DNA of 64,000 nucleotides from Microbacterium sp. CBA3102 (GTDB lineage: Bacteria; Actinomycetota; Actinomycetes; Actinomycetales; Microbacteriaceae), in the NCBI RefSeq assembly GCF_007954505.1, contig NZ_CP042412.1:2418001-2482000 (forward strand), written 5' to 3'. Positions 10,680-19,800 of the stretch are shown in pieces. The stretch's first letter is position 1. Each line of letters begins with the position of its first letter. The translations under genes were made by a program, and so were the position numbers. The notes beneath the pieces are model-generated. The model saw only the letters and a program-made list of their open reading frames with translations. It did not search any database and was not told where the DNA came from.

Positions 10680-10928
10680 TCAGGAGGCGCGGCGGGCGCG
10701 AGCGGCGCGGCGCTTCAGCGCACGGCGCTCGTCTTCGGAGAGGCCGCCCCAGACGCCCGAGTCCTGACTGGTCTCGAGGGCGTACTGCAGGCAGATCTCG
10801 GTGACCGTGCAGGTGGCGCAGACGGTCTTCGCCTTCTCGATCTGGTCGACGGCCGGGCCGGTGTTCCCCACGGGGAAGAAAAGCTCGGGGTCGACAGTCA
10901 GGCAGGCGGCCTTATCGCGCCAGTCCAT
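10680..10928 (-). CDS. whiB1: WhiB1-type iron-sulfur transcriptional regulator
   Basis: An 82-residue Wbl protein. The [4Fe-4S] ligands are C9, C37, C40 and C46 (the C-x2-C-x5-C set is in VCATCTVTEICL). The GVWGG turn is at 58-62 and a basic DNA-binding tail follows (ERRALKRRAARARR). MDWRDKAACL and PELFFPVGN match mycobacterial WhiB1, an essential NO-sensing partner of the primary sigma factor. A GAGGAG sequence lies six bases before ATG 10928. The leader is about 200 bases to the next gene and holds an inverted repeat (10983-11008) and a candidate promoter TTGATT-N17-CAGAAT on the minus strand. Confidence 0.95.
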   Translation of the reverse strand: MDWRDKAACLTVDPELFFPVGNTGPAVDQIEKAKTVCATCTVTEICLQYALETSQDSGVWGGLSEDERRALKRRAARARRAS

Positions 10929-10982
10929 GGGGGCTCCTCGGTGTGGATTTCAAGAGATGTCGCGGTGCGATTTCTCGGATTC

Positions 10983-11008
10983 GGGTAGCTGTTCGGGTTC
11001 GGCTACCC
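10983..11008. repeat. Inverted repeat in whiB1 leader
   Basis: GGGTAGC (10983-10989) and GCTACCC (11002-11008) are separated by 12 bases, 54 bases upstream of the whiB1 start. It could be an operator or an RNA hairpin. Confidence 0.5.
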
Positions 11009-11157
11009 TGTTGAGATGCGGACGGAATGCCGCGAATTGTGATGCGAGCGTGAACGCCCGCCCCACGCCGCTGTGGGAGCACATGACTTTCTCTATTCTG
11101 TTACATGAATACCCTGAAATCAAGGGTTTTCTCCTCTTTCGATCCTTGGGAGACACT

Positions 11158-11544
11158 GTGCGCGCACCCGGAATCGCCCTCGCGGCCGCAGGGGTCCTTG
11201 CCCTCGAAGCGGTGGCGCTCCTGGTGTTCGCGATCATCGAACTCGCGGGTCTCGGAGCGGGCGACGCGTCGTCGCTGCCGACCGCCATCGCGCTCATCGT
11301 TCTCACGCTGATCGGTGCGGCCGCTCTCGCGGCATTCGCGTTCGGAACGCGCGCCGGCAAGTCGTGGGCGCGTTCGGGAGGGGTGGTGCTCCAGGTGCTG
11401 GCCGTCGCGCTCGCCCTCGCGTCCCTGACGGTTCAACCGGTCTCCTGGACGTTCACCCTCGGCGTCGGACTTCCGGCTCTGCTCGGGTTCGCCCTGCTCA
11501 TCACGAGCGCACGACGAGAAGGCGCGCAGCGCGCGCCGGAGTGA
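11158..11544 (+). CDS. Four-helix membrane protein, unknown function
   Basis: A 128-residue hydrophobic protein with about four membrane helices (residues 5-30, 40-65, 75-95 and 100-120) and short loops. The second loop contains GTRAGKSWARSGG, a basic cytoplasmic loop. It resembles small actinobacterial integral membrane proteins of unknown role. GGGAG five bases before GTG 11158 sets the start. A small hairpin ACCCT-N7-AGGGT lies in the leader. It is divergent from whiB1 and convergent with bcp. Confidence 0.75.
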   Translation: MRAPGIALAAAGVLALEAVALLVFAIIELAGLGAGDASSLPTAIALIVLTLIGAAALAAFAFGTRAGKSWARSGGVVLQVLAVALALASLTVQPVSWTFTLGVGLPALLGFALLITSARREGAQRAPE

Positions 11545-11595
11545 GCTCCGTGCGGTGCCCGTGTCGACGCCGCGGCCGCGCCGCCGCCAACCGGG

Positions 11596-12069
11596 TCAGG
11601 CGTCGATGCCGAGTTGCTTGCGCAGCCGCGCCACGTGGCCGGTGGCCTTGACGTTGTAGAGGGCGATGTCGATCTTCCCGTCCTCATCGAGGACGAACGT
11701 GGAGCGGATGACGCCTTCGACGACCTTGCCGTAGTTCATCTTCTCGCCCCAGGCGCCGTAGGCGACATGGACCGAGTGGTCGGGGTCGCTGAGGAGGGGG
11801 AACGTGAGGGCGTCCCGCTCGCGGAACTTCGCCAAGGTCGCCGGCTCGTCGCGGGAGATGCCGATGACCCGGTAGCCGGCGCCCTGGAGCGAGGAGATGC
11901 TGTCGCGGAAGTCGCAGGCTTGGGTGGTGCATCCGGGCGTCATCGCCGCCGGATAGAAGTACAGCACGGTCTTCTCGCCGCGCAGGTCTGCCAGACGGAC
12001 GAGGTTCCCGTCCTGGTCGAGGAGGGAGAAGTCGGGGGCTGCGGTACCGGGTTCCAGGCGCTGGGTCAC
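11596..12069 (-). CDS. bcp: Thioredoxin-dependent thiol peroxidase (Bcp/PrxQ)
   Basis: A 157-residue peroxiredoxin. The peroxidatic Cys is C47 in YPAAMTPGCTTQACDF and the resolving Cys is C52, the usual PrxQ spacing. Conserved downstream parts are GISRDEPATLAKF, FPLLSDPDHSV and the RSTFVLDEDGKI strand. It reduces hydrogen peroxide and organic peroxides using thioredoxin. Its start is nine bases after the rsgA stop, so it is the third gene of an aroA-rsgA-bcp operon. Confidence 0.95.
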   Translation of the reverse strand: MTQRLEPGTAAPDFSLLDQDGNLVRLADLRGEKTVLYFYPAAMTPGCTTQACDFRDSISSLQGAGYRVIGISRDEPATLAKFRERDALTFPLLSDPDHSVHVAYGAWGEKMNYGKVVEGVIRSTFVLDEDGKIDIALYNVKATGHVARLRKQLGIDA

Positions 12070-12078
12070 GCCTCCAGC

Positions 12079-13149
12079 CTACCGGCCGGGGGCCTGCTCC
12101 GCCTTGTCGGCGAAGGTCTGCAGCAGTCGCTGGAGCGAGTCGAGGCGCGCGCGCCCGGTCTCGCCCAGCTCGCCCCGATCGGCGGCTTCGATGAGCGCGC
12201 AATCGGGAGCGTCCGCCAGGTGCGTGCAGCCACGCGGGCAGTTCTCCGCGATCTCGGCGAGTTCGGTGAAGGCCGCGAGGATGTTCGCCGGATCCACGTG
12301 ACCGAGACCGAAGGAGCGGACGCCGGGGGTGTCGATCACCCAGCCGGTCCCTTCGGCGCCCTGGTACCGGAGCGACACCGTGGAGGAGGAGGTGTGTCGC
12401 CCCCGTCCGGTGACCTGGTTCACGTGACCCGTGGCGCGTCCGGCCGTCGGGACGAGCGCGTTGACGAGGGTGGACTTGCCGACGCCGGAGTGCCCGACGA
12501 AGACGGTCGAGTGCCCGACCAGGGCGGCGCCGATCTCGTCCACCGGCATCTCTTCCTGTGCGCTCGTGAACACCCGCAGGTCGAGGCCGTCGAAATGGGT
12601 GAGGAACTCCGTCGGGTCCGCGATGTCCGTCTTCGTCACAACGAGAAGGGGGCGGATCCCGGCATCGAGCGCCGCGACCAGGTACCGGTCGACGAGACGC
12701 GCACGCGGCTCCGGGTCGGCAGCCGCCACGACGACGAGCATCTGGTCGGCGTTCGCGACGATCACCCGCTCGACCTGGTCCGTGTCGTCGGCGCTGCGCC
12801 GGAGGAGGGACGTACGCTCCACGATGCCGACGATGCGGGCGAGCGTTCCCTCGTCACCGGAGGTGTCGCCGACCACGCGTGCCTGATCGCCGGTGACGAT
12901 GGGCATGCGACGCAGCTCCCTGGCCCTGGTCGTGGTGATCATGCGCTCGTCGGGGGTGTCTTCGCCGACGAGCACGGAGTAGCGACCGCGGTCTACGCCG
13001 AGCACCCTGCCGACTTCGGCATCCTCATGCGCAGGGCGACGCTTGGTCCTGGGGCGGTTGGCCTTCGGGTTGGGACGGGTGCGGATGGTGCTCTCGTCGT
13101 AGTCCTCGAAGTCGTCGTCGAGGTCGTCGGTGTCGTCGAGCCAGCTCAC
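12079..13149 (-). CDS. rsgA: Ribosome small-subunit maturation GTPase RsgA
   Basis: A 356-residue circularly permuted GTPase. An N-terminal acidic then basic extension precedes the OB fold. The GTPase motifs run G4 (TKTD), G1 (GHSGVGKST) and G3 (DTPG), the permuted order typical of the family. The C-terminal zinc site is NCPRGCTHLADAPDC, a shorter spacing than in E. coli. RsgA checks late 30S assembly. GTG 13149 is used because the SWLDD N-terminus starts there, two bases after the aroA stop, making translation coupled. It sits in the aroA-rsgA-bcp operon. Confidence 0.94.
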   Translation of the reverse strand: MSWLDDTDDLDDDFEDYDESTIRTRPNPKANRPRTKRRPAHEDAEVGRVLGVDRGRYSVLVGEDTPDERMITTTRARELRRMPIVTGDQARVVGDTSGDEGTLARIVGIVERTSLLRRSADDTDQVERVIVANADQMLVVVAAADPEPRARLVDRYLVAALDAGIRPLLVVTKTDIADPTEFLTHFDGLDLRVFTSAQEEMPVDEIGAALVGHSTVFVGHSGVGKSTLVNALVPTAGRATGHVNQVTGRGRHTSSSTVSLRYQGAEGTGWVIDTPGVRSFGLGHVDPANILAAFTELAEIAENCPRGCTHLADAPDCALIEAADRGELGETGRARLDSLQRLLQTFADKAEQAPGR

Positions 13150-13151
13150 CG

Positions 13152-14468
13152 TCAGCCCCGCAGCATCCGCTCCCAGAGCATCGTGAACTCCGGGAGGGTC
13201 TTGGCGGTCGTGCCGATGTCGTCGATCACGACGCCGGGGACACGCAGCCCGATGAGCGCGCCGGTCGTGGCCATGCGGTGGTCGTGGTGCGCCGCCCACT
13301 CTCCTGCGTGCAGCGGGCGCGGGATGATCCGCAGCCCATCCGGGAGCTCCTCGGCTTCCCCGCCGAGCGCGCGGAGGTTGCCGATCAACGCGGCGATCCG
13401 ATCCGTCTCGTGAAGGCGGATGTGGCCGATGCCGCGAATCGTGGTGGGGGTCTCGGCGAAGGCGGCGAGACCGACGAGCGTCGGGGTGAGTTCGCTCGCT
13501 GCCGAGAGGTCGAGATCGAGGCCGCGGATGCTCGAGCCGGCTCGCACCGTGAGCGTGCCGCCGTGGCGTCCGACGTGGGCACCGAAAGCCTGCAGGATGT
13601 CCGGCAGCATCGCGCCCGGCTGTGTGGAGTGCGCGGGCCAACCGGTGACAGCCACCGAACCGCCGGTGACGAGCGCCGCGGCGAGGAACGGCGCCGCGTT
13701 CGAGAGATCGGGTTCGATCGCGAGCTCCTTGGCGCGCGGCACGCCGGCCTCGACGAGCCACTCGCCGACGGCGGGACGCTCGATGCGGATGCCGCGACGG
13801 CTCAGCGCCTCGATGGTCATGTCGATGTGGGGCAGGCTCGGGAGGTGTTCGCCGGTGTGCACGAGGTGCAGCCCGACATCGAACCGGGGAGCGGCGAGCA
13901 GGAGACCGGAGACGAACTGGCTCGATGCGGAGGCGTCGACCTCGACGCGGCCGCCACGGATGCGTCCGTGACCGCGAATGGTGAACGGGAGGGACCAGGT
14001 GCCTTCATCGTCGATGTCGACGCCCAGGTCGCGGAGGGCGCTGATGAGTCCGCCCATCGGTCGGTGCAGGGCCGTCTCGTGGGCGGTGAGGTGCACGTCG
14101 TGCTCGGCGAGCCCCGCGAGCGGAGCGATGAAGCGCATCACGGTACCGGCTTGTCCGCAGTCGATCGTCGTGCCGCCGCTGAGCTTCGCCGGGGTGACGA
14201 CCAGGTCGGGACCGAACTCGTGACCGGCCTCCACCTCCTCGATGCCGACGCCGAGCGCGCGCAGCGCATCGACCATGCGGGCGGAGTCGTCGGAGTGCAG
14301 CGGCGCGATCAGCCGGCCGGGGCCGTCTGCGATCGCGGCGATCATCAGCTCGCGGTTCGTCAGCGATTTCGAGCCGGGGATCGTGAGCTCGGCATGCACG
14401 GGCACATCGGTGGTGGGCGCAGGAAAGGCACCCTGCACGCGGATGGGGGAATACCTGTTGGCGCTCAT
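13152..14468 (-). CDS. aroA: 3-phosphoshikimate 1-carboxyvinyltransferase (EPSP synthase)
   Basis: A 438-residue enzyme of the shikimate pathway that joins phosphoenolpyruvate to shikimate-3-phosphate. The two-domain inverse alpha/beta barrel is recognisable from [15 protein letters not shown] at the N-terminus (catalytic Lys), [22 protein letters not shown], and the late HETDRI and [13 protein letters not shown] motifs. The length is normal. It is the first gene of the operon with rsgA and bcp. Its first codons lie under the SigH-type promoter that reads the opposite way toward sigH. TAAGGT eight bases upstream of the ATG is a possible -10. Confidence 0.96.
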   Translation of the reverse strand: MSANRYSPIRVQGAFPAPTTDVPVHAELTIPGSKSLTNRELMIAAIADGPGRLIAPLHSDDSARMVDALRALGVGIEEVEAGHEFGPDLVVTPAKLSGGTTIDCGQAGTVMRFIAPLAGLAEHDVHLTAHETALHRPMGGLISALRDLGVDIDDEGTWSLPFTIRGHGRIRGGRVEVDASASSQFVSGLLLAAPRFDVGLHLVHTGEHLPSLPHIDMTIEALSRRGIRIERPAVGEWLVEAGVPRAKELAIEPDLSNAAPFLAAALVTGGSVAVTGWPAHSTQPGAMLPDILQAFGAHVGRHGGTLTVRAGSSIRGLDLDLSAASELTPTLVGLAAFAETPTTIRGIGHIRLHETDRIAALIGNLRALGGEAEELPDGLRIIPRPLHAGEWAAHHDHRMATTGALIGLRVPGVVIDDIGTTAKTLPEFTMLWERMLRG

Positions 14469-14473
14469 CGGTT
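14447..14473 (+). promoter_or_regulatory. SigH/SigR-type promoter upstream of sigH
   Basis: GGGAAT (14447-14452), an 18-base spacer, then GTT (14471-14473) matches the known SigR/SigH -35/-10 consensus. It lies 65 bases upstream of sigH and overlaps the first codons of divergent aroA. It implies autoregulation. Confidence 0.75.
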
Positions 14474-14538
14474 CTCACCTTAGTAAACGCAGGGAGCTTC
14501 GGCGCGACAGACGAGGCTCCCGAGGTGAAGGAGAGAGA

Positions 14539-15201
14539 ATGCCGGCGACGTTGGAGCGCGAGGTGATCGACCTCAGCGGCCTAGACTGGCCGGTGATGGA
14601 CGACACCGCAACCGCAGACACCGTCAGCGACCCTCGGCGCGAGTTCGAGGAGCAGGCGATCCCTTTCATGGATCAGCTCTATGCCGCCGCGATGCGCATG
14701 ACGCGCAATCCGGCGGACGCCGCAGACCTCGTGCAGGAGACGTTCGTGAAGGCGTACGGCTCCTGGTCGACGTTCTCGCAGGGGACGAATCTCAAGGCGT
14801 GGCTGTACCGCATCCTCACGAACACGTACATCAACATCTACCGCAAGCGGCAGCGCGAGCCGTTCCAGGGCACGATCGACGAGCTCGAGGACTGGCAGCT
14901 GGGCGGTGCGGAGTCGACCACCGCGTCGCACAGTCGTTCGGCGGAGGCGGAGGCGATCGACCGGATGCCGGCCTCGGTCGTCAAAGACGCTCTGCAGGCC
15001 GTCCCGGAGGACTTCCGACTCGCGGTGTACCTCGCTGATGTCGAGGGATTCGCGTACCAGGAGATCGCGGACATCATGAAGACGCCCATCGGCACCGTGA
15101 TGAGCCGCCTGCACCGTGGCAGGCGGATGCTGCGGGAGCTGTTGGCAGACTACGCCGCCGAGCGGGGCATCGCCGCGGCTGACACGAGGAGCAAGGGATG
15201 A
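14539..15201 (+). CDS. sigH: ECF sigma factor SigH (SigR-type, thiol stress)
   Basis: A 220-residue ECF sigma factor. Region 2 begins [31 protein letters not shown] and includes [19 protein letters not shown]; region 4 is [18 protein letters not shown] followed by [16 protein letters not shown]. The sequence and the adjacent RsrA-type anti-sigma factor assign it to the SigR/SigH group, which controls thioredoxin, mycothiol and proteostasis genes under disulfide stress. GAAGGAG five bases before ATG 14539 supports this start; ATG 14596 is an internal alternative. The gene overlaps the next by four bases (ATGA). Confidence 0.94.
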   Translation: MPATLEREVIDLSGLDWPVMDDTATADTVSDPRREFEEQAIPFMDQLYAAAMRMTRNPADAADLVQETFVKAYGSWSTFSQGTNLKAWLYRILTNTYINIYRKRQREPFQGTIDELEDWQLGGAESTTASHSRSAEAEAIDRMPASVVKDALQAVPEDFRLAVYLADVEGFAYQEIADIMKTPIGTVMSRLHRGRRMLRELLADYAAERGIAAADTRSKG

Positions 15202-15443
15202 GCGACTGCGGCTGCGAGAAAGCGCGTCAGGATCTGGAGGAGTACCTCCGCAACGAGGTGTGCAAGACCGAGCACACCGAGATCCGCGAGCATCTGGAGA
15301 ACTGCCCCTCGTGCCGTGACGAGGCGCTGGTGGCGACGACCCTCACCGAGGTCATCGCCCGCGCCTGCAAGGAGACGGCTCCGGAGCAGCTGCGCGATCA
15401 GGTGTTCGCGCGTCTGCGTGAGGCTCAGGCCGCGCAGCACTGA
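15198..15443 (+). CDS. rsrA: Zinc-binding redox anti-sigma factor (RsrA-type)
   Basis: An 81-residue ZAS-family anti-sigma factor. The zinc motif H32-x3-C36-x2-C39 lies in [13 protein letters not shown], and C4, C6 and C22 are further thiols. In RsrA-type proteins disulfide formation expels zinc and frees the sigma factor. The start overlaps the sigH stop, the usual coupled arrangement, so sigma and anti-sigma are made together. Confidence 0.92.
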   Translation: MSDCGCEKARQDLEEYLRNEVCKTEHTEIREHLENCPSCRDEALVATTLTEVIARACKETAPEQLRDQVFARLREAQAAQH

Positions 15444-15464
15444 CGTCGCGTCCGACCGCCTCGG

Positions 15465-15470
15465 TAGTGT
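15465..15470 (+). promoter_or_regulatory. -10 box of leaderless promoter for the Eis-like gene
   Basis: TAGTGT ends six bases before ATG 15477, directly after the rsrA stop. Confidence 0.6.
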
Positions 15471-15476
15471 GGATGG

Positions 15477-16778
15477 ATGAGCTCCATCGATGCGCGGGAC
15501 GTGACCGCAGACCCCACTTCGACTGAACGCCTGGCGACCTCCGGGCTCGAATACCGGGTCGTCGATCTGTCGGACGACACCCGTTCGGCGGCATTCCAAC
15601 GCGCGGTGGACCGCGGGTTCCTGGGAGCCGAGCCGACGGGCGACATGATCGCCCAGGTCACCAAGACCTTCGCGGCTCGGCGCAACATCGGCGTGTTCGA
15701 GCCCGACGCGACGGATGCGACGCTTCCGATCGCGACCACGAACGCCTGGATCACGCCGCTCACGCTCCCGGGCGGCGGCGAGATCGACATGTGGGCGATC
15801 AGCGCGGTCACCGTCGCGGCGACGCACCGGCGCCGCGGGATCGCGCGGGCTCTGCTGGAGGGCGAGTTGCGAGCCGCAGCATCGGCCGGCGTTCCCGTCG
15901 CGGGCCTCACCGTCTCCGAGGCGACGATCTACGGGCGCTACGGCTTCGGCTCCGCGATACCGGTCGCACGGCTGACCGTGAACACGCGGCGTGCGGGATG
16001 GGGCGGTGCGACGCCCCCCGGGCGCCTCGAGTATGTCGATCGCGACACGCTGGCCGCCGACCTCGGGACCGTGCACGAGCGTGCGCGTCGACAGGTCCCC
16101 GGGCAGATCCCGGGCTGGCAGGGCCGATGGGAAGGGTACTCGGGAGTCGCGCCGACACCGGATCGGGACCAGGCCAGGGGAGTGCGCTACCTCGACGAGG
16201 ACGGAGTGCTCCGCGGCGTCCTGGCGTACACGGTGAGCGAGGCGAGCGGCACCTTCCGGTTCCGGATGGACGTGCGTCTGCTCGTCGCCGAGACGGCCGA
16301 TGCACGCACCGCGCTCTGGCGCTTCGTGCTGCAGCACGATCTGGTCGACGAGGTCGTCGCCGACCTCCGTCCGCTGGATGACCCGCTGCCGTGGCTCGTC
16401 GCCGATCCGCGTGGCGTGAAGCAGGAGGTGCATGACCACGGCTGGCTGCGCATCCTCGACCTCCCGGCCGCCCTCACCGCGCGGGGCTATTCGGCACCGC
16501 TCGACACGGTCCTGCGGGTCGAGGACCCGTTGGGATTCACCGCCGGCGACTGGCGGCTGCGCGTGGACGAGTCGGGCATCGCCACCGTCGAGGAGGCGCA
16601 CGGAGGCTCCGCCGACATCGAGCTCGACGTCTCAGCGCTGTCGTCGCTCTACGCCGGCGGGGTTCGGGCGTCCTCGTTGCACGGTGCCGGCCGTCTCACC
16701 GGGGATCGTGCCGCGATCGACGCCTTCGACAAGGCGCTGGTCGCGTTCCCGTCGCCCTCGCTCGACATCTGGTACTGA
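15477..16778 (+). CDS. eis: Eis-family N-acetyltransferase
   Basis: A 433-residue protein with the three-part Eis layout: an N-terminal GNAT domain with the acetyl-CoA loop AVTVAATHRRRGIARALL, a second GNAT-like domain at about 190-290, and a C-terminal sterol-carrier-like domain (IELDVSALSSLYAGG, HGAGRLTGD) ending in the free carboxylate DIWY. Eis proteins form hexamers and acetylate amines of aminoglycosides and of lysines. Substrate here is unknown. It has its own leaderless promoter, and a strong hairpin lies after the stop. Confidence 0.88.
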   Translation: MSSIDARDVTADPTSTERLATSGLEYRVVDLSDDTRSAAFQRAVDRGFLGAEPTGDMIAQVTKTFAARRNIGVFEPDATDATLPIATTNAWITPLTLPGGGEIDMWAISAVTVAATHRRRGIARALLEGELRAAASAGVPVAGLTVSEATIYGRYGFGSAIPVARLTVNTRRAGWGGATPPGRLEYVDRDTLAADLGTVHERARRQVPGQIPGWQGRWEGYSGVAPTPDRDQARGVRYLDEDGVLRGVLAYTVSEASGTFRFRMDVRLLVAETADARTALWRFVLQHDLVDEVVADLRPLDDPLPWLVADPRGVKQEVHDHGWLRILDLPAALTARGYSAPLDTVLRVEDPLGFTAGDWRLRVDESGIATVEEAHGGSADIELDVSALSSLYAGGVRASSLHGAGRLTGDRAAIDAFDKALVAFPSPSLDIWY

Positions 16779-16800
16779 CCGGAGCTGGACGGAAACGAGA

Positions 16801-16832
16801 ACGGGCGCCGCGACCGAAGTCGCGGCGCCCGT
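16801..16832. terminator. Bidirectional terminator between eis and kgd
   Basis: A perfect 14-bp stem ACGGGCGCCGCGAC / GTCGCGGCGCCCGT closes a CGAA tetraloop between convergent genes. Confidence 0.88.
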
Positions 16833-16845
16833 CCTCGTCTGCGGA

Positions 16846-19800
16846 TCAGTCGAGCGTGACGGCCGCGTGGATCAGTTCGGCCTGCTCGGCCGCGTGCACC
16901 TTCGACGAGCCCGTCGCCGGCGAGGCGGACGCGGGACGCGAGACGGGACGGAACGACCGGTCTCCCGGGACGTCCGCGAAGGCGAGCGCGAGGAACGGCC
17001 AGGCGCCCTGGTTCTCCGGCTCCTCCTGGACCCACACGAGCTCGGCGCCGGGGTAGGAATCGGTGATCGTCTTGAGCTCGTCGATCGGCGTCGGGTACAG
17101 CTGCTCGAGACGGACGAGCGCGACCTCGGGGTTCGGGTTCTTCTCGAGCTCGGCGCGCAGATCCCAGTGCACCTTGCCCGAGTGCACGAGCACGCGCTTG
17201 ACGGCAGCGCGGTCGAGACCGCGGTCGTCGTCGATGACCGGTTCGAACCGACCCTGAGTGAAGGCCTCGACGGGGCTCGTCGCGCCCCGCAGGCGCAGCA
17301 TCGCCTTCGGAGTGAAGACGATCAGCGGCTTGCGCGGACGGGCGTACGCCTGGCGCCGCAGGAGGTGGAAGTACGACGCGGGCGTCGACGGACGGGAGAC
17401 GATCATGTTCTCCTGCGCGCACAGCTGCAGGAAACGCTCGATCCGCGCCGAGGAGTGGTCGGGGCCCTGGCCCTCGTAGCCGTGGGGGAGGAGCAGGGTC
17501 ACGCTGGACTGCTGGCCCCACTTCTGCTCGGCTGCCGAGATGTACTCGTCGATGACCGACTGAGCACCGTTCACGAAGTCGCCGAACTGTGCTTCCCACA
17601 GGACGAGGGCTTCCGGCGCCTCCACCGAGTAGCCGTACTCGAACCCGAGGGCGGCGTACTCGCTCAGCAGCGAGTCGTAGACGAAGAAGCGGCCCTGGGC
17701 GTCCGACAGGTTCGACAGCGGCAGCCACTCCTGGCCGTTCGCGCGGTCGTGCAGGGTCGCATGCCGCTGCACGAAGGTGCCGCGACGCGCATCCTGGCCC
17801 GCGAGTCGCACCGGAGTGCCCTCGACGAGCAGGGAGCCGAAGGCCAACAGCTCTCCGAAGCCCCAGTCGATGCCTCCGTTGCGGCTCATGTCGAGACGCT
17901 TCTCCAGCAGCTGCTGGATCTTCGGGTGCACCGTGAAGCCGCCGGGCTTGTTCACGAACGCGTCACCGATCAGCTGGATGACCTCGCTCGGCACACCCGT
18001 CACGTCCGGAGCACCGACCGTGTCATCGACGGGCGGGGCGTCCGGGGTCACGTCCAGGGTGCCGGTCTCGGCTGCGTGCGTCTCGGCGAAGGCGATCTCC
18101 AGACGGTTCTGGAAGTCCGCCTTGGCCTCGTCGTACTCCTGCTCCGTGATGTCGCCACGACCGACGAGCGACTCCGTGTACAGGCGGCGCACCGAGCGCT
18201 TGGCCTGGATGAGGTCGGTCATGAGCGGCTGCGTCATCGAGGGGTCGTCACCCTCGTTGTGGCCGCGTCGGCGGTAGCAGACGAGGTCGATCACGACGTC
18301 GCGGTGGAAACGCTCGCGATACTCGAACGCGAGCTGGGCGACGTGGATGACGGCCTCGGGGTCGTCGCCGTTCACATGGAACACCGGCGCCTGGATCGTC
18401 TTGGCCACATCGGTCGAGTAGATCGAGGTGCGACCGTCGTTCGGGGTGGTGGTGAAGCCGACCTGGTTGTTCACGACGACGTGGATCGTGCCACCCGTGC
18501 GGTAGCCGCGCAGCTGCGACATCTGCAGTGTCTCGACCACGACGCCCTGGCCCGCGAAGGCGGCGTCGCCGTGCACGAGGATCGGCAGCCACGCGAAGGT
18601 GCCGATCGGCTTGCGGTCCTGCTTGGCGCGGACGATGCCCTCCAGCACCCCGTCGACCGTCTCGAGGTGCGACGGGTTGGCGGCGAGGTAGACCGGAAGC
18701 TCGGACTCGTCATCGGCGACGAAGGTTCCCTCGGTGCCGAGGTGGTACTTCACATCGCCGGAGCCGCGCTGGTTGCCGGGGGTCTGCGTGCCTTCGAACT
18801 CACGGAACACCTGACCGTACGTCTTGCCGGCGATGTTGGTGAGCACGTTGAGTCGGCCACGGTGGGCCATGCCGATGGCCGCGCCCTCGAGCCCGGCGGT
18901 GGCTGCGCCCTGGAGGATCTCGTCGAGGAGCGGGATCAGAGACTCCCCGCCCTCGAGGGAGAAGCGCTTCTGACCCACGAACTTCGTCTGCAGGAAGGTC
19001 TCGAACGCTTCGGCCTCGTTGAGCTTGCGGAGAACCCGCAGCTGCTCGTCGTGGCCGGGCTTCTGGTACTTGACCTCGACCTTCTCCTGGAACCAGCGGC
19101 GCTGCTCCGGATCCTGGATGTGCATGTACTCAATGCCGAGGGTGCGGCAGTACGAGTCGCGGAGCACACCGAGAATGTCGCGGAGCTTCGCGACGCGGCG
19201 ACCGCCGAACCCTCCGGTGACGAACTCGCGGTCCAGGTCCCAGAACGTGAGGCCGTGGCTCTCGATCTCGAGGTCGGGGTGCGAGCGCTGCACGTATTCG
19301 AGCGGGTCGATGTCGGCCATCAGATGACCGCGCACGCGGAACGAGTTGATCAGCTCCTGCACGCGGGACTGCTTGTCGACGCGCTCGGCGAGGTCCACCG
19401 CGATGTCGGGGTTCCAGCGGATCGGGGCGTAGGGGATGCGCAGCGCGGCGAAGATGTCGTCGTAGAAGCCGCGCTGGCCGATGAGCAGCTCGTGCACCTT
19501 CTTGAGGAACTCGCCGGACCCCGCACCCTGGATGACGCGGTGGTCGTAGGTGCTGGTGAGCGTGATGGTCTTGCCGATCGCGAGCTCGTTGAGGGTCTTC
19601 TCGCTGGCGCCCTGGAACTCGGCCGGGTACTCGAGGGCACCGGCTCCGATGATGCAGCCCTGGCCCTTCATCAGGCGAGGCACGGAGTGCACGGTGCCGA
19701 TACCGCCGGGGTTGGTGAGGGAGACCGTGGTGCCCTGGAAATCGCCCGCGGTCAGCTTGTTCCCGCGGGCGCGCGTGACCAGGTCTTCATAGGCGGAGAG

